Assembly: GCA_963556695.1 (NCBI GenBank)
Contig: CAUWAG010000008.1
Coordinates: forward strand, 682,001 to 746,000
DNA from: Anthostomella pinea
Taxonomy: Eukaryota > Ascomycota > Sordariomycetes > Xylariales > Xylariaceae
Direction: 5' to 3'
Length of the DNA: 64,000 bases
In this document: positions 24,856 to 36,370 of the stretch, piece after piece
Position numbering within the stretch: position 1 is the stretch's first letter
Layout of the letters: each line of letters starts with the position of its first letter
Position numbers and translations under genes: made by a program
Notes under the pieces: generated by a model
What the model was told of the DNA's origin: nothing
Database searches by the model: none
Seen by the model: only the letters and a program-made list of their open reading frames with translations

Positions 24856-27800
24856 ATGCTTTCGGCGCTCCGGAAAATCGAACCAGGGAACGATTCCAAA
24901 CAACCAGCAAGGCAAGCCCGTCAGCCACGGCCTGGATCCGAGGGTATATGCAGTAGATGCTGCAACCTGAGTGTTGAGCAGCTCTGTCCGCTTAGAACCG
25001 CGCTGGGCGTTGCCCAGACGCAGCCTACTGAAGAACTCGACGAGGACGAGGACGTGGACACTGATACCGACTCAGAGTCTTCCATCGGTGACATAAACGA
25101 GCTGATCAAACATTTGATCAGTGACCGCTCGCATTTCAGGCGATTGAACTCGATTCTCTTGACGTTCGGTGCACGTTCTGCAGACTGATAGCATCACTCT
25201 GTGATGTCTCGGACTTGGCTCATCTAGACTGTGTGTATCTGTGTGGGGAGCCTTATGGTAGCAACCGCATCCTGCCCAAGTATATCTTAGAATTGGATAC
25301 TCTACACGCCTCATCTACTCTTGTCCGTGTAGGTCTAAGGGCGTCTGCGGCGCATCTTACGCGTAATTCATCTGGACTGGCACCTCTCAGCCCGCTTTTC
25401 CAAAGATATGATCCAATCAGCCGGATAACCGTCACATTCAAGATCTTGAAACAGACGCAAAACCATCCGACTCAGACGGCAAGTAGAGTGAAGAAGCCTT
25501 TCAAGGTCCGCACGGCGTACCTGAAGGCCTATTGTGATCCAGGTGTGTACCGACTGACGCTTGTGCAGCGATAAGAGCTGATGAATAATCAGACCACACG
25601 CCAGGCTTACGACGGCTTGTCGCCGGTAGAGCGACACTCCCGGCAGGCTTCGCCGAGACTTCCCGGTCTATCAAGGACTGGCTAGCAACTTGTTCAAGTC
25701 AGCACCCGGCATGTTGCAGAAATCTGGTGCAGGAACCCGTTGAGGATAAGGCTGGTCATGTGCCGCTTCCCACACGTCTGATCGACGTTGGCCTCGACCT
25801 AACGGGCCCAAGGTTGACAACAACAAGAGTCCATCAACAAGGGCAGTATACTGCCCTGAGCTACTGTTGGGGCAAGGGGACGCCCCTACAGTTATTGAAG
25901 TCCAACATAGCAGCTTTCCATGTATCAATACCCTGGGAGCCGATCCCAAAGACCATCAAAGACGCGATCTTACTTGTCAGAGCCTTGGGCCATCGATACC
26001 TTTGGGTCGATTCGCTATGCATCATTCAGGACAAGGAAGAAGGTGGAGATTGATCTCATGAGGCCCGCAAGATGGGAAAGTACTACGGGAATGCTCTGTT
26101 GGTCATCGCAGCGCTTGCTTCTGACAATAGCGAACAAGGCCTCTTCATCTCAGGCGGTACGACTAATCTCCTTAGAAACCAGGAGAAGCACAGTGCTTTC
26201 AGGCCCGCAATTTAGCTACCGTACGCCTTGAATGGTCGTCAACTTGGCAACATCACCGTTCGCCTTCCTCATCAGACTGAACAGACATACGATTTCGACC
26301 ATGAGAAACAGCAAAGTCTTTGGTATACGCGCGGCTGGGTCGTTCAAGAGCTCACTCTCGCTCGCAGGATTGTCTATTTTGGTCGTCACCAGGTCTATTG
26401 GGACTGTAGAAGGACAATGCTGTCGGAAGATGGGGATATCCCATCGCGGCACAGTCTCTACAATACACCTGATGCCTTACAGAATGATCCCGAGAACCAG
26501 GAACTTGGGACTCGCAAGGATGTTTTCCACATTTCCTACAATGCACTAGAGACGATCACGATGTCTCGGCTCTTCAGGAAGAAATATGTGAAGAGATTTG
26601 CACTGCCGACCACGCCCTTGAAGCAAGCACAGGCTAAGACCCGAGCAACTACCGACTTGATAGAATTTCAGGGCGCGTTCCGCACTTGGACCAGACTGGT
26701 AGAGAACTACAGCCTGTGCCAGCTGTCACATTCGGAGGACAAACTGCTTGCAATCGACGGTATTGCACAGACACTCTGCAAAGCCGCCAAGGCAACGTAT
26801 TACCAAGGACTTTGGCTTGAGACTGTGGAATTGGGACTCTTGTGGCACGGAAAGTCCGCACTCGCGAAGTTACCTCTCGATCAAGGTACGTTGACTTGGT
26901 AATGCACACCTTTACCAATGCCGCGCTCCCCGAGCTACATGTTGCTGACAGTTTAGTGCCGACCTGGAGCTGGGCCGCTTGGGATGGCGCAATAGAGTTT
27001 ATGTCACTAGACTTTGGGTACGCTACTACGCTGAAACGTGGCTTCATTCCAACGACAGCATCGACAGAGCTCGCCTTGACCACGACTATATGGAACGACG
27101 TTGCAGTGAGCAGCATCCCTATCACGTTCCCTTTCGTGGAATGCAAAGACTGCAAGTGGCCTGTCGAACACATGCTCAGATACGACGACCTACGGAGCGG
27201 CAATGGGCTTGCGTATTGCATCAAGTGTGGGGACCCGGGCTCGAAACACCCCAACATGTTCCACGCTGGTCATAAGAATCTCGTGCGATGTTTGCAGGCT
27301 GGCAGCTACCTGGAATGCACCGCCGGACACCTCCACGTAGACGGATCATGCGCATCCAAGGATGATTTCGAACAGCGAGATCGAATCTATTTCGCCCCGG
27401 TGGACCAGCTCGGGACACCTACGGAGGACTTCGATGATGACAAGCTGGTTTTGTACAAGCAGCAAGCACTATGGCATGCCCTGTTCACTAACGTATTCTC
27501 GAGTCGTCTCAAGCCTTGTTGTGCTAACGCAGCTTGCCGACACAGATGGTTATATCACGAAGATTGGATGGGTTCTATGGGTCTCGTGGACTTTGACCGG
27601 CCCGACCACATCCCCGAGAACGTTTCTTTTGTGCTTTTGGAGAATGGCGCCGAGCAGTCTTCGGACAGAAGTGGAAATGATGATCTAAGCAGCAATGGTG
27701 AACAGGATGCTAGCAGTATTGACCACGACGACGAGAGTAGAAGCGAGGCAGGCGGAGACACAGAGGATCCCGCGCAGACTGCCGAGCAAACTGCCGAGCA

Positions 27801-28035
27801 AGAACAACAGCACCAGGAGATGCTGCGTGGGCAGTATGCTCGTGTATTCTCTAGAGCAAGTGAGAGTGCGATACCTATCCTAGCTTGTGTGAGAACTGGT
27901 CTAGAAGGACAATATGCCAGGGTTGGTGTCGGTGTTGCCTTCGACTTCAAGCACAAGGTTTGGAAAGACTACTTGGCAGGTTGGCCTGTAGAGCATGAGG
28001 GCTTGGAAGAAGATGTCGATATAGTGCTTGTCTAA
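24856..28035 (+). pseudogene. HET-domain gene with in-frame stops
   Basis: HET domain proteins act in heterokaryon incompatibility and related programmed cell death. All three HET motifs are present: YTALSYCWG, then IPKTIKDAILLVRALGHRYLWVDSL with CIIQD, and RGWVVQELTLARRIVYFG. An N-terminal part with paired cysteines and an acidic stretch (EELDEDEDVDTDTD) precedes it. One intron (26886-26956) joins LPLDQ to VPTWSWAAWDG, and the long C-terminal part runs to 28035. Lesions: the frame changes near 25130-25150, between RSHF and the CTFCRLIASLCD stretch; TGA at 26051-26053 stands where the family usually has tryptophan before EARKMG; TAG at 26213-26215 interrupts the stretch before motif 3. Sequence on both sides of the stops stays in the same frame and conserved, so the loss looks recent. 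Undetected introns cannot be fully excluded, but removing the stops by splicing would remove conserved residues or break the frame. Confidence 0.72.
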
Positions 28036-29128
28036 ACGGTCTCACAGTACTAGTGTAGCTATGTTTTGTAGCTGCCTCTCAACATATATGTCTCAAGAGT
28101 CTCTCTTCTGCGTGAGGTTGAATGGTAGGGCATACTAAGAAGGGGAAATGAAAAGTAGCATTCAACATCGGCTCATTCTTGAATTTTCCGATTAACTCAC
28201 ACGGGAAGACTCACTCCGAATAAAGTTTTGCCAGAAGCCACACTGCGAAGCTTATAGCCCAGCCCCCTATTCTACCCACAACGGTACAGTATATATATAC
28301 GAGTTCATCAGGTTCTTCTGGTAGCCGGGTTGGTACGGCCTAGCGAATAGCGGAGTATTCTTATTCTATATCCTTAGGCACAGCGGTTCGATTCCCCTAG
28401 CGGCTGAAATGTCTTCTTTTTTTCTTCCTGTTGGCCCTTCCCACCAGACTCTCTCTCCCCTATTTCTTTTCGTATTGAATTAAGCCACCACCTAATGCAG
28501 CAGCGCCTTACTTTTCGCACATGCCCACCCGGTAGGGTGTCGACGGCTGCGGGTTCGATCGATCACGTTGGAGAGCAACGCTCCATCAGAGAACAGGGGT
28601 CACAGCTTACTTGTTGGTTGCTTGCATGGTACAGTGCATACGCCAAGCATGCATCTCGCAGCCACCACGGATCGTCCATGATCGAGAAGCCATGAGCTCG
28701 TGACGAACCATGCAAGGGGCAGTAGTGGTCAGGCATGATAATTGGTTCCGAGACCCAACTACATATGCCTGCCATCTTGCAATAGCCGGTCCTTCCGTTA
28801 CTGGAAAGTCTCTTCATACGCTGTGTCCTGGCTGGGACAGTGTTGTGAAAGTGACAGCCGCGTGAGAAAGGGAGCGAACAGGCATGTGTCTTGCATACAT
28901 AATATCCATACACTTACAACCTACCAGCACTCACGAAACAAGGTCAGCGAGATAGACAGAACCAGCTTACCGCCACGAGTCTTAGAATTAGCGCCTCGGA
29001 TTCTATACGACGAGATCTGGGGATATACCACTGCTGTCTAACTCCTATCTTCAGCGGTAAAGAACGTCGCCGTGTCCAAGTTCTGCTCACGGCCCTCCAG
29101 CCTTCTCTGTCGACAACTACTTGCAACA
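28036..29128. other. Intergenic region with a tRNA-like sequence
   Basis: It lies between the HET pseudogene and the oxidase pseudogene. Apart from the tRNA-like stretch at 28323-28406 nothing convincing is seen. Confidence 0.5.
28323..28406 (+). ncRNA. Degenerate tRNA-like sequence or tRNA-derived element
   Basis: It contains a perfect Pol III B-box, GGTTCGATTCC, at 28384-28394. The ends AGCCG and CGGCT pair over five bases as in an acceptor stem, and a GGA-TAT/ATATCC hairpin lies where an anticodon arm would be. A run of seven T follows at about 28418 and could terminate Pol III. The D-arm is poor and two acceptor pairs fail, so a working tRNA is unlikely. A tRNA pseudogene or a SINE head is the more likely reading. 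Confidence 0.35.
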
Positions 29129-30860
29129 ATGACCGTCCGCCGGCTCGCCATCCTCGGCTCATGCATTATACTCGCAGCCGCAATAGCAATACGATACATC
29201 AGCCGCGAAGCCAAGAGCTACTGCCGCTTAATCCCCGGCGATCCCACCTGGCCAAGCAAAAGCCACTGGGACGAGCTCAACCAGACAGTCGGCGGGAATC
29301 TGATAGCCACCACCCCCATCGCCACGCCATGTCACAACTCGTCCTCAAATGCTCTCTTCGACCAAGAAGCCTGCGAAGCTCTACGAGACGCCTGGTTCTC
29401 CCCAACGACACACCTGCGGCATCCCTCGTCCCCCATGACATACCAGTTCACCAACAACAGCTGCAACCCCTTTACGAGCCCGGGCTCCCCCTGCTCACTG
29501 GGATATCTACCAGCATACACCATCAACGCCACCACATCCGCCCATCTCAAAGCCGCCGTCCAGGTCGTCAAGCACCACAACATCCGGCTCGTGACCCGCA
29601 ACACGGGCCACGACTACCTAGGAAAATCAACCGGGGCACACGCACTGGCGGTATGAACCCATCACATGAAGTCGTTTGAGCTCATCGACAGATACGACGA
29701 CCACGACAACACGTATGACGGCCCCGCCATCAAGATGGGAGCCGGCGTCGAAGGCCTAGAGGCCTCTACCTTCGCCCACGCCCACGGCCTCATGGTAGTC
29801 GCCAGCAACGGCCCAAACGTCGATCTAGCGGGCGGTTTCACGCAGGGCGGCGGCATCGGGATCCTGTCGTCGCGATTCGGCCTCGCGGCGGACCAGGTGC
29901 TCGCGAGGGAAGTCGTCACCGCCGCGGGGGAGCTCGTCACGACGAGTCCCACGAGCAACGCGGACTTATTCTGGGCCTTGCGCGGAGGCGGCGGTGGGAC
30001 CTACGGCATCGTGGTCTCCATGACCGTGAAAGCGTACCCCGATACCTTCATTTCCCTCGCCTACCTGACCGTCCTCGCCGATGCGAACGCCAGCAACACC
30101 GAAGACGCCATATACGCGGCCGTAGGCACGTTCCTGCAGTCGCTCCCCGCCCTCGTGGACGCCGGCGTCTGGCTCGTATGGGTTGCCCACCCGGGCGGAT
30201 TCCTGGTAACGCCCGCCATGGCCAGCGACCTGCACCCTGCGGAGCTCGACGCCCTGTTCCAGCCCACACTGGACGCCCTGGATTCCCTGGGCCTCCGGTA
30301 CGAGTACTCCTCGGCCGAATACCCAGACTTCCTCGCAGGCTACCACGCCTCCACGACCGCGAGCTGGCCGGTGGCGAAGGCCAACATAGGCGGCCGCCTC
30401 ATCCCGCGCGAGCTGGTGCAGGATGCTGACAGCCTCGCGGCCCTGGTCACTGCCATCCGGCTTATCGGCTCTCAGACCGTCATGTCGGGCGCGGCTTTCA
30501 ACGTCGCGGGCGCGCGCGACGACGTCGCTGTCAACCCTTACTTCCACAAGACGCTGTTCAGTGCCGTCATGAGCACGCCGATTAACTACACGGACTGGGC
30601 CGCTACCAAGGCAGCCCAGGATAAACTGACGTACGAATTACTGCCGGCGCCTGCAGGCACTCACACCGGACGGTAGCTTGTATTTGAACGAGGCGGACGT
30701 CCAGGCACCTGATTTCAAAGAAAGCTTTCATGGTGTGCATTATGCGAGGCTGTTGGCTGTGAAGAAGAAATGTGATGGTGATGATGTCCTTTATGCCGGG
30801 ACGGCGGTTGGCAGCAATCGGTGGGAGCAGCGTGTAGATGGGCGGTTGTGTAGGGGATAG
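29129..30860 (+). pseudogene. Berberine-bridge-type FAD-linked oxidase pseudogene
   Basis: Secreted or membrane-anchored flavin oxidases of this family carry covalently bound FAD and oxidise sugars, alkaloids or fungal metabolites. A hydrophobic N-terminus (LAILGSCIILAAAIAI) is followed by WPSKSHWDELNQTVGG, the FAD-binding NTGHDYLGKSTGA with the conserved histidine, GGFTQGGGIGILSSRFGLAAD and LFWALRGGGGGTYGIVV. The family C-terminal block is present as YLNEADVQAPDF and RLLAVKKKCD. Two lesions: TGA at 29654-29656 (codon 176) where relatives have tryptophan before THHMK, and a one-base insertion near 30648-30652, where the frame shifts from YELLPAP into LQALTPDGSLYLNEAD. Everything else stays open over more than 570 codons, so inactivation appears recent. 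Confidence 0.82.
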
Positions 30861-31304
30861 GTAGCGTGTCTGGGTCGTTGTTTACGGAAACGAAGTGGAC
30901 GTACATAGGTTTAGATTAGAAATAAAGAGGGTTTGGTACATTCACCATCCATGCGGAGATGGTTGTGGCTCGACACTCCTGGTAAAGTCAGAGTTCAGGA
31001 GAATGACCAACGTGGACACCAGTAGAGAGAGCAGGATGCGGATAAATGCAAGGAGCCATCGTCGAGCAGCTGTATTGTGCCCGAGGGGCCGATTCCTGTT
31101 CAACTTCCACCTGTCCACACAAAGGAAGTGATCATATGCTGAGTATTTAGATCGTGACGTATTACGTTCTTAATCATAGATATCAATTTCATATACACAC
31201 AGGCACAGCAAACGCCGGCGGCCTCCTCAAGAACAGCGATGGCAGGACTCGCGTCTCATATCCAGATAGACAGAAAGACAGACAGATGTGCTGCACGCCA
31301 GTCC
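30861..31304. other. Convergent 3' intergenic region
   Basis: It lies between the 3' ends of the oxidase pseudogene and the beta-glucosidase gene. No further feature seen. Confidence 0.55.
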
Positions 31305-31418
31305 CTACATGACCTCCTTGAAGATCTTCTGCATCTCCTTGGCGCTCGCCTTGGGCGTCCTCTTCTGGCCGTCGTTGTAGGCGACGTACGTGACGCCGAA
31401 GCGGGTCTCGTAGCCCTC

Positions 31419-31451
<33 letters not shown>

Positions 31452-32809
31452 CATGTAGCCGCGCACGTTGCAGCCGTCCTCGCTGACCGCCTTGGCCATG
31501 GCGTGCACGTAGGTGCGGAAGTAGTCGACGCGGAACTGGTCGTCGAGAATCTGCTCGAACGACAGGTCGTTCTCGCCCTTGATGCTCGTGCCGTTCTCCG
31601 TCACGTAGATGGCCGGGTAGCCGTAGCGCTTGCTGAGCCAGTTGATCAGCAGCCGGAAGCCCTCGGGGTTCGGCCGCAGCCAGAACGACTGCGTCTCCGG
31701 CCCGATGGAGTCGCCGTTCTTGTTGGTCGAGTGCGTCGTCAGGTTGCCGAGGTAGTCCTCCGGCGCGGCCTCGCCGGTTCCGTGCTTGACGTAGTCTGCT
31801 GTGTAGTGGTTCATGCCGTAGAAGTCGTTGGAGCCCTTGACCAGTGCCTCTTCCTCGGGCGTGAACTCGGGCAGCCGGTCGCCAAGCTGCTTGCGCATCG
31901 AGTCCGGGTACTTGCCGAAATAGACGGGATCCGCAAACCACGAGATGGCGAACTCGATCTTTCGGTTCGCGGCGGCAACGTCCTCCGGGTCCTCAGGGTC
32001 CCACGGGTAGGCATAGTCTCCGTTTAGGGTAATGCCAACCTGACCCTTGTCAGTTGGCTTGAATTCTTCGCGGTACACCTTTACAGCTCGGCCGTGGGCA
32101 ACGAGCAGGTTGTGACCGACGATCCACGGCTCGCGACTTGAGTCGCCAACGGGTGACTTCTTCCGGTCAGAGGTGTGGCCAGGGGCGAAGTAGCCCAAGC
32201 TGTAGCCCAGAATGGAGCTGCAAAAGGGCTCGTTGAATGTGATCCAGTTCTTGCACTTGGGCAGCGCCTTGTAAACGACACGAGAGTAGTGCTCGAAATC
32301 GAGCGGGAACTCTTCCCGGTTCAGGAGGCCCCCATATCGCTGGTGGATCCCATCGGGGACATCCCAGTGGAGGAGGGTGATGAAAGGCGTAATACCGGCC
32401 TCGAGCAGGTCGTCGACAAACTTGACATAGTGGTCAATGCCGGCCTGGTTGATCGGGTCGTTCCGGCCGCCAAGAGGGATGATCCGCGCCCATGAGAGCG
32501 AGAAACGGTAGCAGGTGGCACCAAGCTCCTTCAGAAGTGCGATATCTTCGGCGGTTCGGTTGTACGAGTCACACGCAACGGACCCGTCGCTCTTGTCGGC
32601 AATCTTCCCTTCAACGGCGCAGAACTTGTCCCAAATGGTCGGGCCACGGCCGTCTTTCTCGGTAGCACCCTCGACTTGGTAGCTGAATGCGGCAGGTCAG
32701 TTTCACAGTGTACCACAGAGGGCCTACTCCGGCAACAACCGGCGCGTGCATATGGCTGAACTCACGCAGCGGTAGCAAAGCCCCATTGGAAGTCTTTGGG
32801 CAACGACAT
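31305..32809 (-). CDS. GH1 family beta-glucosidase, intracellular
   Basis: Predicted 473 residues in two exons on the minus strand, 32809-32766 and 32682-31305, with an 83-base intron inside ATAAYQVEG. It hydrolyses terminal beta-D-glucose from cellobiose and related glucosides. GH1 hallmarks are the N-terminal FQWGFATAAYQVEGA, the acid/base glutamate in TFNEP (about E166) and the nucleophile in YVTENG (about E377), plus MAWSLMDNFEWAEGY near the C-terminus. No signal peptide, so a cytoplasmic enzyme as in many fungal GH1 proteins. Length equals the family norm (about 475). It is intact, unlike the oxidase and transporter genes on either side. Confidence 0.94.
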
Positions 32810-34397
32810 ATTGAGGTGTCTGGCCTGGTGCAGGCGAGAGGAGCGAGAAGAGGAGAGCAGAGTGCAATATCTAGGCTATTCGGAGGCCCACGCTAGCGTC
32901 TCGATCTCGTCTGGAAGAATGGATATTTGAGCTGGACGCTGGCCAAGACTTGCAGACGGCTTTCGGGCAAGGCAGTGCAGCAGAGACGGGAGGCGGAGGC
33001 GAAGGCGAGGTGTCTAGGAACAGCAGCAGCAGGACTCTGGCTGTAGGCGACAGAAGACAAAGACGGGAAGCCGGAAGCCGTCATCTTCTTATATATCCTG
33101 GCGACGATGGGCGCTCAGTGAATCTGTGCTCAGCAGGCGGACCTTGGACCCATACGTGGTGAACGTGTACTTTCCCGATTCTCCCATACCGGACCGTGAC
33201 GACCGAGAACAACAGGCTTGTACGATGATGGCTGTTCTCCAAGCCCATCCAACGATCTCCGCCGCGGGGTAATTGGAGCTGCACGAAGGCAATGGTCATC
33301 CCAATCATCCCAATCTCAGCATGGCGTGGCCTTCGATCCAGAAACACCCCCACACGCAGGGCCACTGGGCCGTTGGGCGACAGGGCGACAGGGCCGCTGG
33401 GCGCCAGTCAAATCCTCCGTTGCGGCAACTTGCCCAGATGCCAGCGACGGCCCGTGACTCCGGACGAGTCAGGAGCATGTGAGTCTGCATACGAGCTCTA
33501 TGGATCTTTATGCGGCCAGGGGTCGTCGAATCCTCGGCCAAAAAGCCGGTGGCCAGGGGTCGATAGTGCCATTGGGGGATCGCCGTTCCCTGGAATCGGG
33601 ATGGTAACGGATTGATGAGTGGTGGCGTGAGGCTCCTGCTGGTACGCCGTTGAGACGCCGTTACAGTAGTGAAGTCCACGTAACGTGGGTGATGCGGCGC
33701 CTTTGTTCCCCTGCCCGACTGCCCTGGCTGCCCTGGCTTGCCTGGGGTGGCCGCATTGGAGACGGCCTCGGAATCGCTGGGGACAGCAGCAGTGTCGACG
33801 AGTTGAACCCTGACTCCTTGAGCTAACCAGACAAGTTCCCCGACCCTGGGAGTTGGAGTAACGGCTGATGCACGTCAACTCACCGAAGCGAAGGCAACAC
33901 TATCCAGATTCCATCATAACAAGTCGTTTTATGCATCGATTCTGCGGAATCTGCTTCCTACATCCATTACACAACAGGCCATGCCCGGCTGCTCGAGATC
34001 TATTGCGAAAGCCACTTGGACGTTCATGGCCGACGAATTAAGCCTACCCAGTTTTCCCAACCACCTCAACTCCCCATTCGATGCAAATTATTTTCCATGT
34101 CCGGAAGCTCGGATCTGAGATCCACGATCGCCCTAACTAACTTTACCAGACCGAGATGAGGGACGGGAACGACGAGAGGCTGCAGCTGCTGGGTAGGCAT
34201 AGTAAGAAGCAACAAGTCGCTGCTGGATAGCAGCGCCGAAGACGTATGGATATGACCGAGGAAATGCAACGGTCGAGACTGTTTAGCATACTCTTCAACG
34301 CAACCAACGCTGTCGTCCTGGCATCATCCCGCCACAGGTGAGTGTCCCCATCCACAGGCTCACCGACGTGTAATTGGCGACAAGGTCGGACGGCGGT
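32810..34397. other. 1.6-kb region without a recognised gene
   Basis: It holds the promoter of the beta-glucosidase gene and the 3' flank of the GFA-domain gene. Short frames on both strands have no recognisable product. Confidence 0.5.
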
Positions 34398-35212
34398 TCA
34401 GGCAGGAGTGGCGCCGGCACCATCATCTACGTCGCGGCGTTTCCTTTTGCCCGTTGCTGATGATGTCTCTGACGCGTCTCCCTCTGCGTCTGCCGCCTCG
34501 TCCATCTCGGTTTCGGCCTCATCGCCGGCGGTCCACTCGGTGATCTCGAATTCAACCCGAACCCGACCATCGTGGCTTTGTCGAACACCTCGCGTCGTCT
34601 GCATGTTGCCCAAGCGGCTGCCGGCAAGCATGCTCTCGAACCACGGGATGCTGTTTGAATCGCGGCCGATCAGTTGTCTACCCTGATTATGCACGGGAGC
34701 GGGTACGATGTCCATCTCGTCTTGTTCGGAGTCGTCGGGAATCAGGCCCAGTTCTTCCAAGTCGTGTAAGTCCTCGGTTAATAGACTTCCCAGAGTCAAT
34801 TGAATGTATTCAGCCTCGCCTCTCGGCTCCTCGGACCAGTAGGAGAGCGGCGTGCCACAAAATCCGCAAAAGTTCCTTCTGGTGTGTTGCTCGTCGGGGT
34901 GAGAGTAGACGCGTCGGATGTTTGATCGAGACTCGTCTGAAAAGAATGGGAAGGTCTGGCTGCGGTACCACGACAGTGGTACACGGAGGAAGGCAGAGAG
35001 TGGTGTCGCGGAGGAGACTCCTGGTGGTACTGGTGTTTAGCGTAGCTGCCCACAGGCTACAGAAGGACGTAGTACAGAGCCAAAAACTTACTGTGGCCGG
35101 CGTTGGAGTCGAAGAGGATCTGAGCAACGTCGGAAGCGCCGTTGGGGACCTCGATGATGTATTGGTTTCGACCGCAGTGGCAGCTGCCCCTCAGAGCGCG
35201 CTGCAAGCTCAT
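34398..35212 (-). CDS. GFA/CENP-V domain zinc-binding protein
   Basis: Predicted 247 residues in two exons on the minus strand, 35212-35092 and 35020-34398, joined by a 71-base intron in GHRVSSATP. The family binds zinc through paired cysteines and is named after glutathione-dependent formaldehyde-activating enzyme, though most fungal members are uncharacterised. Visible features are GSCHCGRNQY at the N-terminus, WYRSQTFPFFSDE, RNFCGFCGTPLSYWS and EAEYIQLTLGSLL. After the domain an acidic tail (DEAETEMDEAADAEGDA) ends in a basic KRKRRDVDD, which could act as a nuclear localisation signal. The acceptor at 35021 was chosen because it alone keeps the family sequence in frame. Confidence 0.86.
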
Positions 35213-36370
35213 GGTGAAGGATTTCATGTGCTATTCGGTGATGGGTCCACTGGGTACGTCGGGGGTTTCAAGGTGGGTGGTCGGGTGGTCGGGTGGCCGG
35301 GTGATCTTGTGTTTATGTCTGCAAGAACTTGGCTACTTTACCCAGAGGGACCAGGATGGCAATTGACTGTCACGTCGCAGGCGTTGGCAGAAGCGGGTAG
35401 GAGTAGAATCGTGAAGGCGTGGAGGCGTGGTGGCGTGGAGTCGTGGAGTCGTGGAATCGTGGATGCTAGGTGAAGATGGGAGAGCTTTCGATTTGGTTCG
35501 GAACGTCAGTTCCTGGTTCCAGAATTTTTGGGGCTGCAGAGTGAAGTTGGGGTAGCGGTAGGTAGCGGTAGCTGTCTGGCTGTAGCCTACGCGGGCGGCG
35601 TCATAGTGGGCTGAGCTGCTCCAGATGCAGGTGTCTTCCAATGTCGAACTGCCCCTCCACAGGTTGTGACTAGAGGCAATCACCGACTTTGGAAGGTGCA
35701 ATCAATGTTTGAGGTTGTCTTGCTGTGGGCACATAAAAAGAACCTGAATGTATTCGAATACCTATGTTTGCCCCGTGGCACGCACTGGCACTGGTTATCG
35801 CATATTTATTCCGGTGATGCAATGATCTGAATCAACTCATGGTGTTTTCCCATTCTTGATGGGTGGGGGGTTCCGTCATGCATGCATCATTTACACCTCA
35901 GTTCCCCTCCGTCCTGTCAAGTCTTTCGGAGAGGGAGACTGCTCGACCATGACAATATTAAGAGAGGAAGAAGTCAATATAAGCTTTACTGGTGCTTATT
36001 AAACCCCATAAAGCTGAGGTGCTAGTGACAGTTAAACCCGCAAGTGGCATGGCGGGACACGCTACCTTACTGTTCATTGTTCAACTTCAATAGTGGCCGC
36101 TGTACCCGCCCCTTGGGATCTCAATGTTGAATCGGATGGCCTCATCTCACAACAGCATGGGTTGAAACAGCCCATCATTAAGAATGGCGCATCTACATTT
36201 GAGCACCCAAATTGACAACAGACAGATTCCCGTGGGTTTGAACGTGTTCTTTTCATGATTACCTAGAGGTCTTCGGCTTGATGGGGTGCAGATTAGTCTT
36301 TACCCCTGAATCTCTAGTTCGAGCATCGTGGAGTAGCGACGAAGTTGCCCAATATATCAGACGTATTCCC
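35213..36370. other. Intergenic region with a short minisatellite
   Basis: About 1.2 kb upstream of the GFA gene and downstream of the transporter pseudogene. At about 35413-35465 there is an array of TGGAGTCG-like units of about 8-9 bases. No gene seen. Confidence 0.5.

Noticed and set aside
26152..26215. Intron that would remove the TAG of the HET gene
   Set aside because: A GTACGA...TTTAG span of 59 bases exists but would shift out of the conserved frame that follows.
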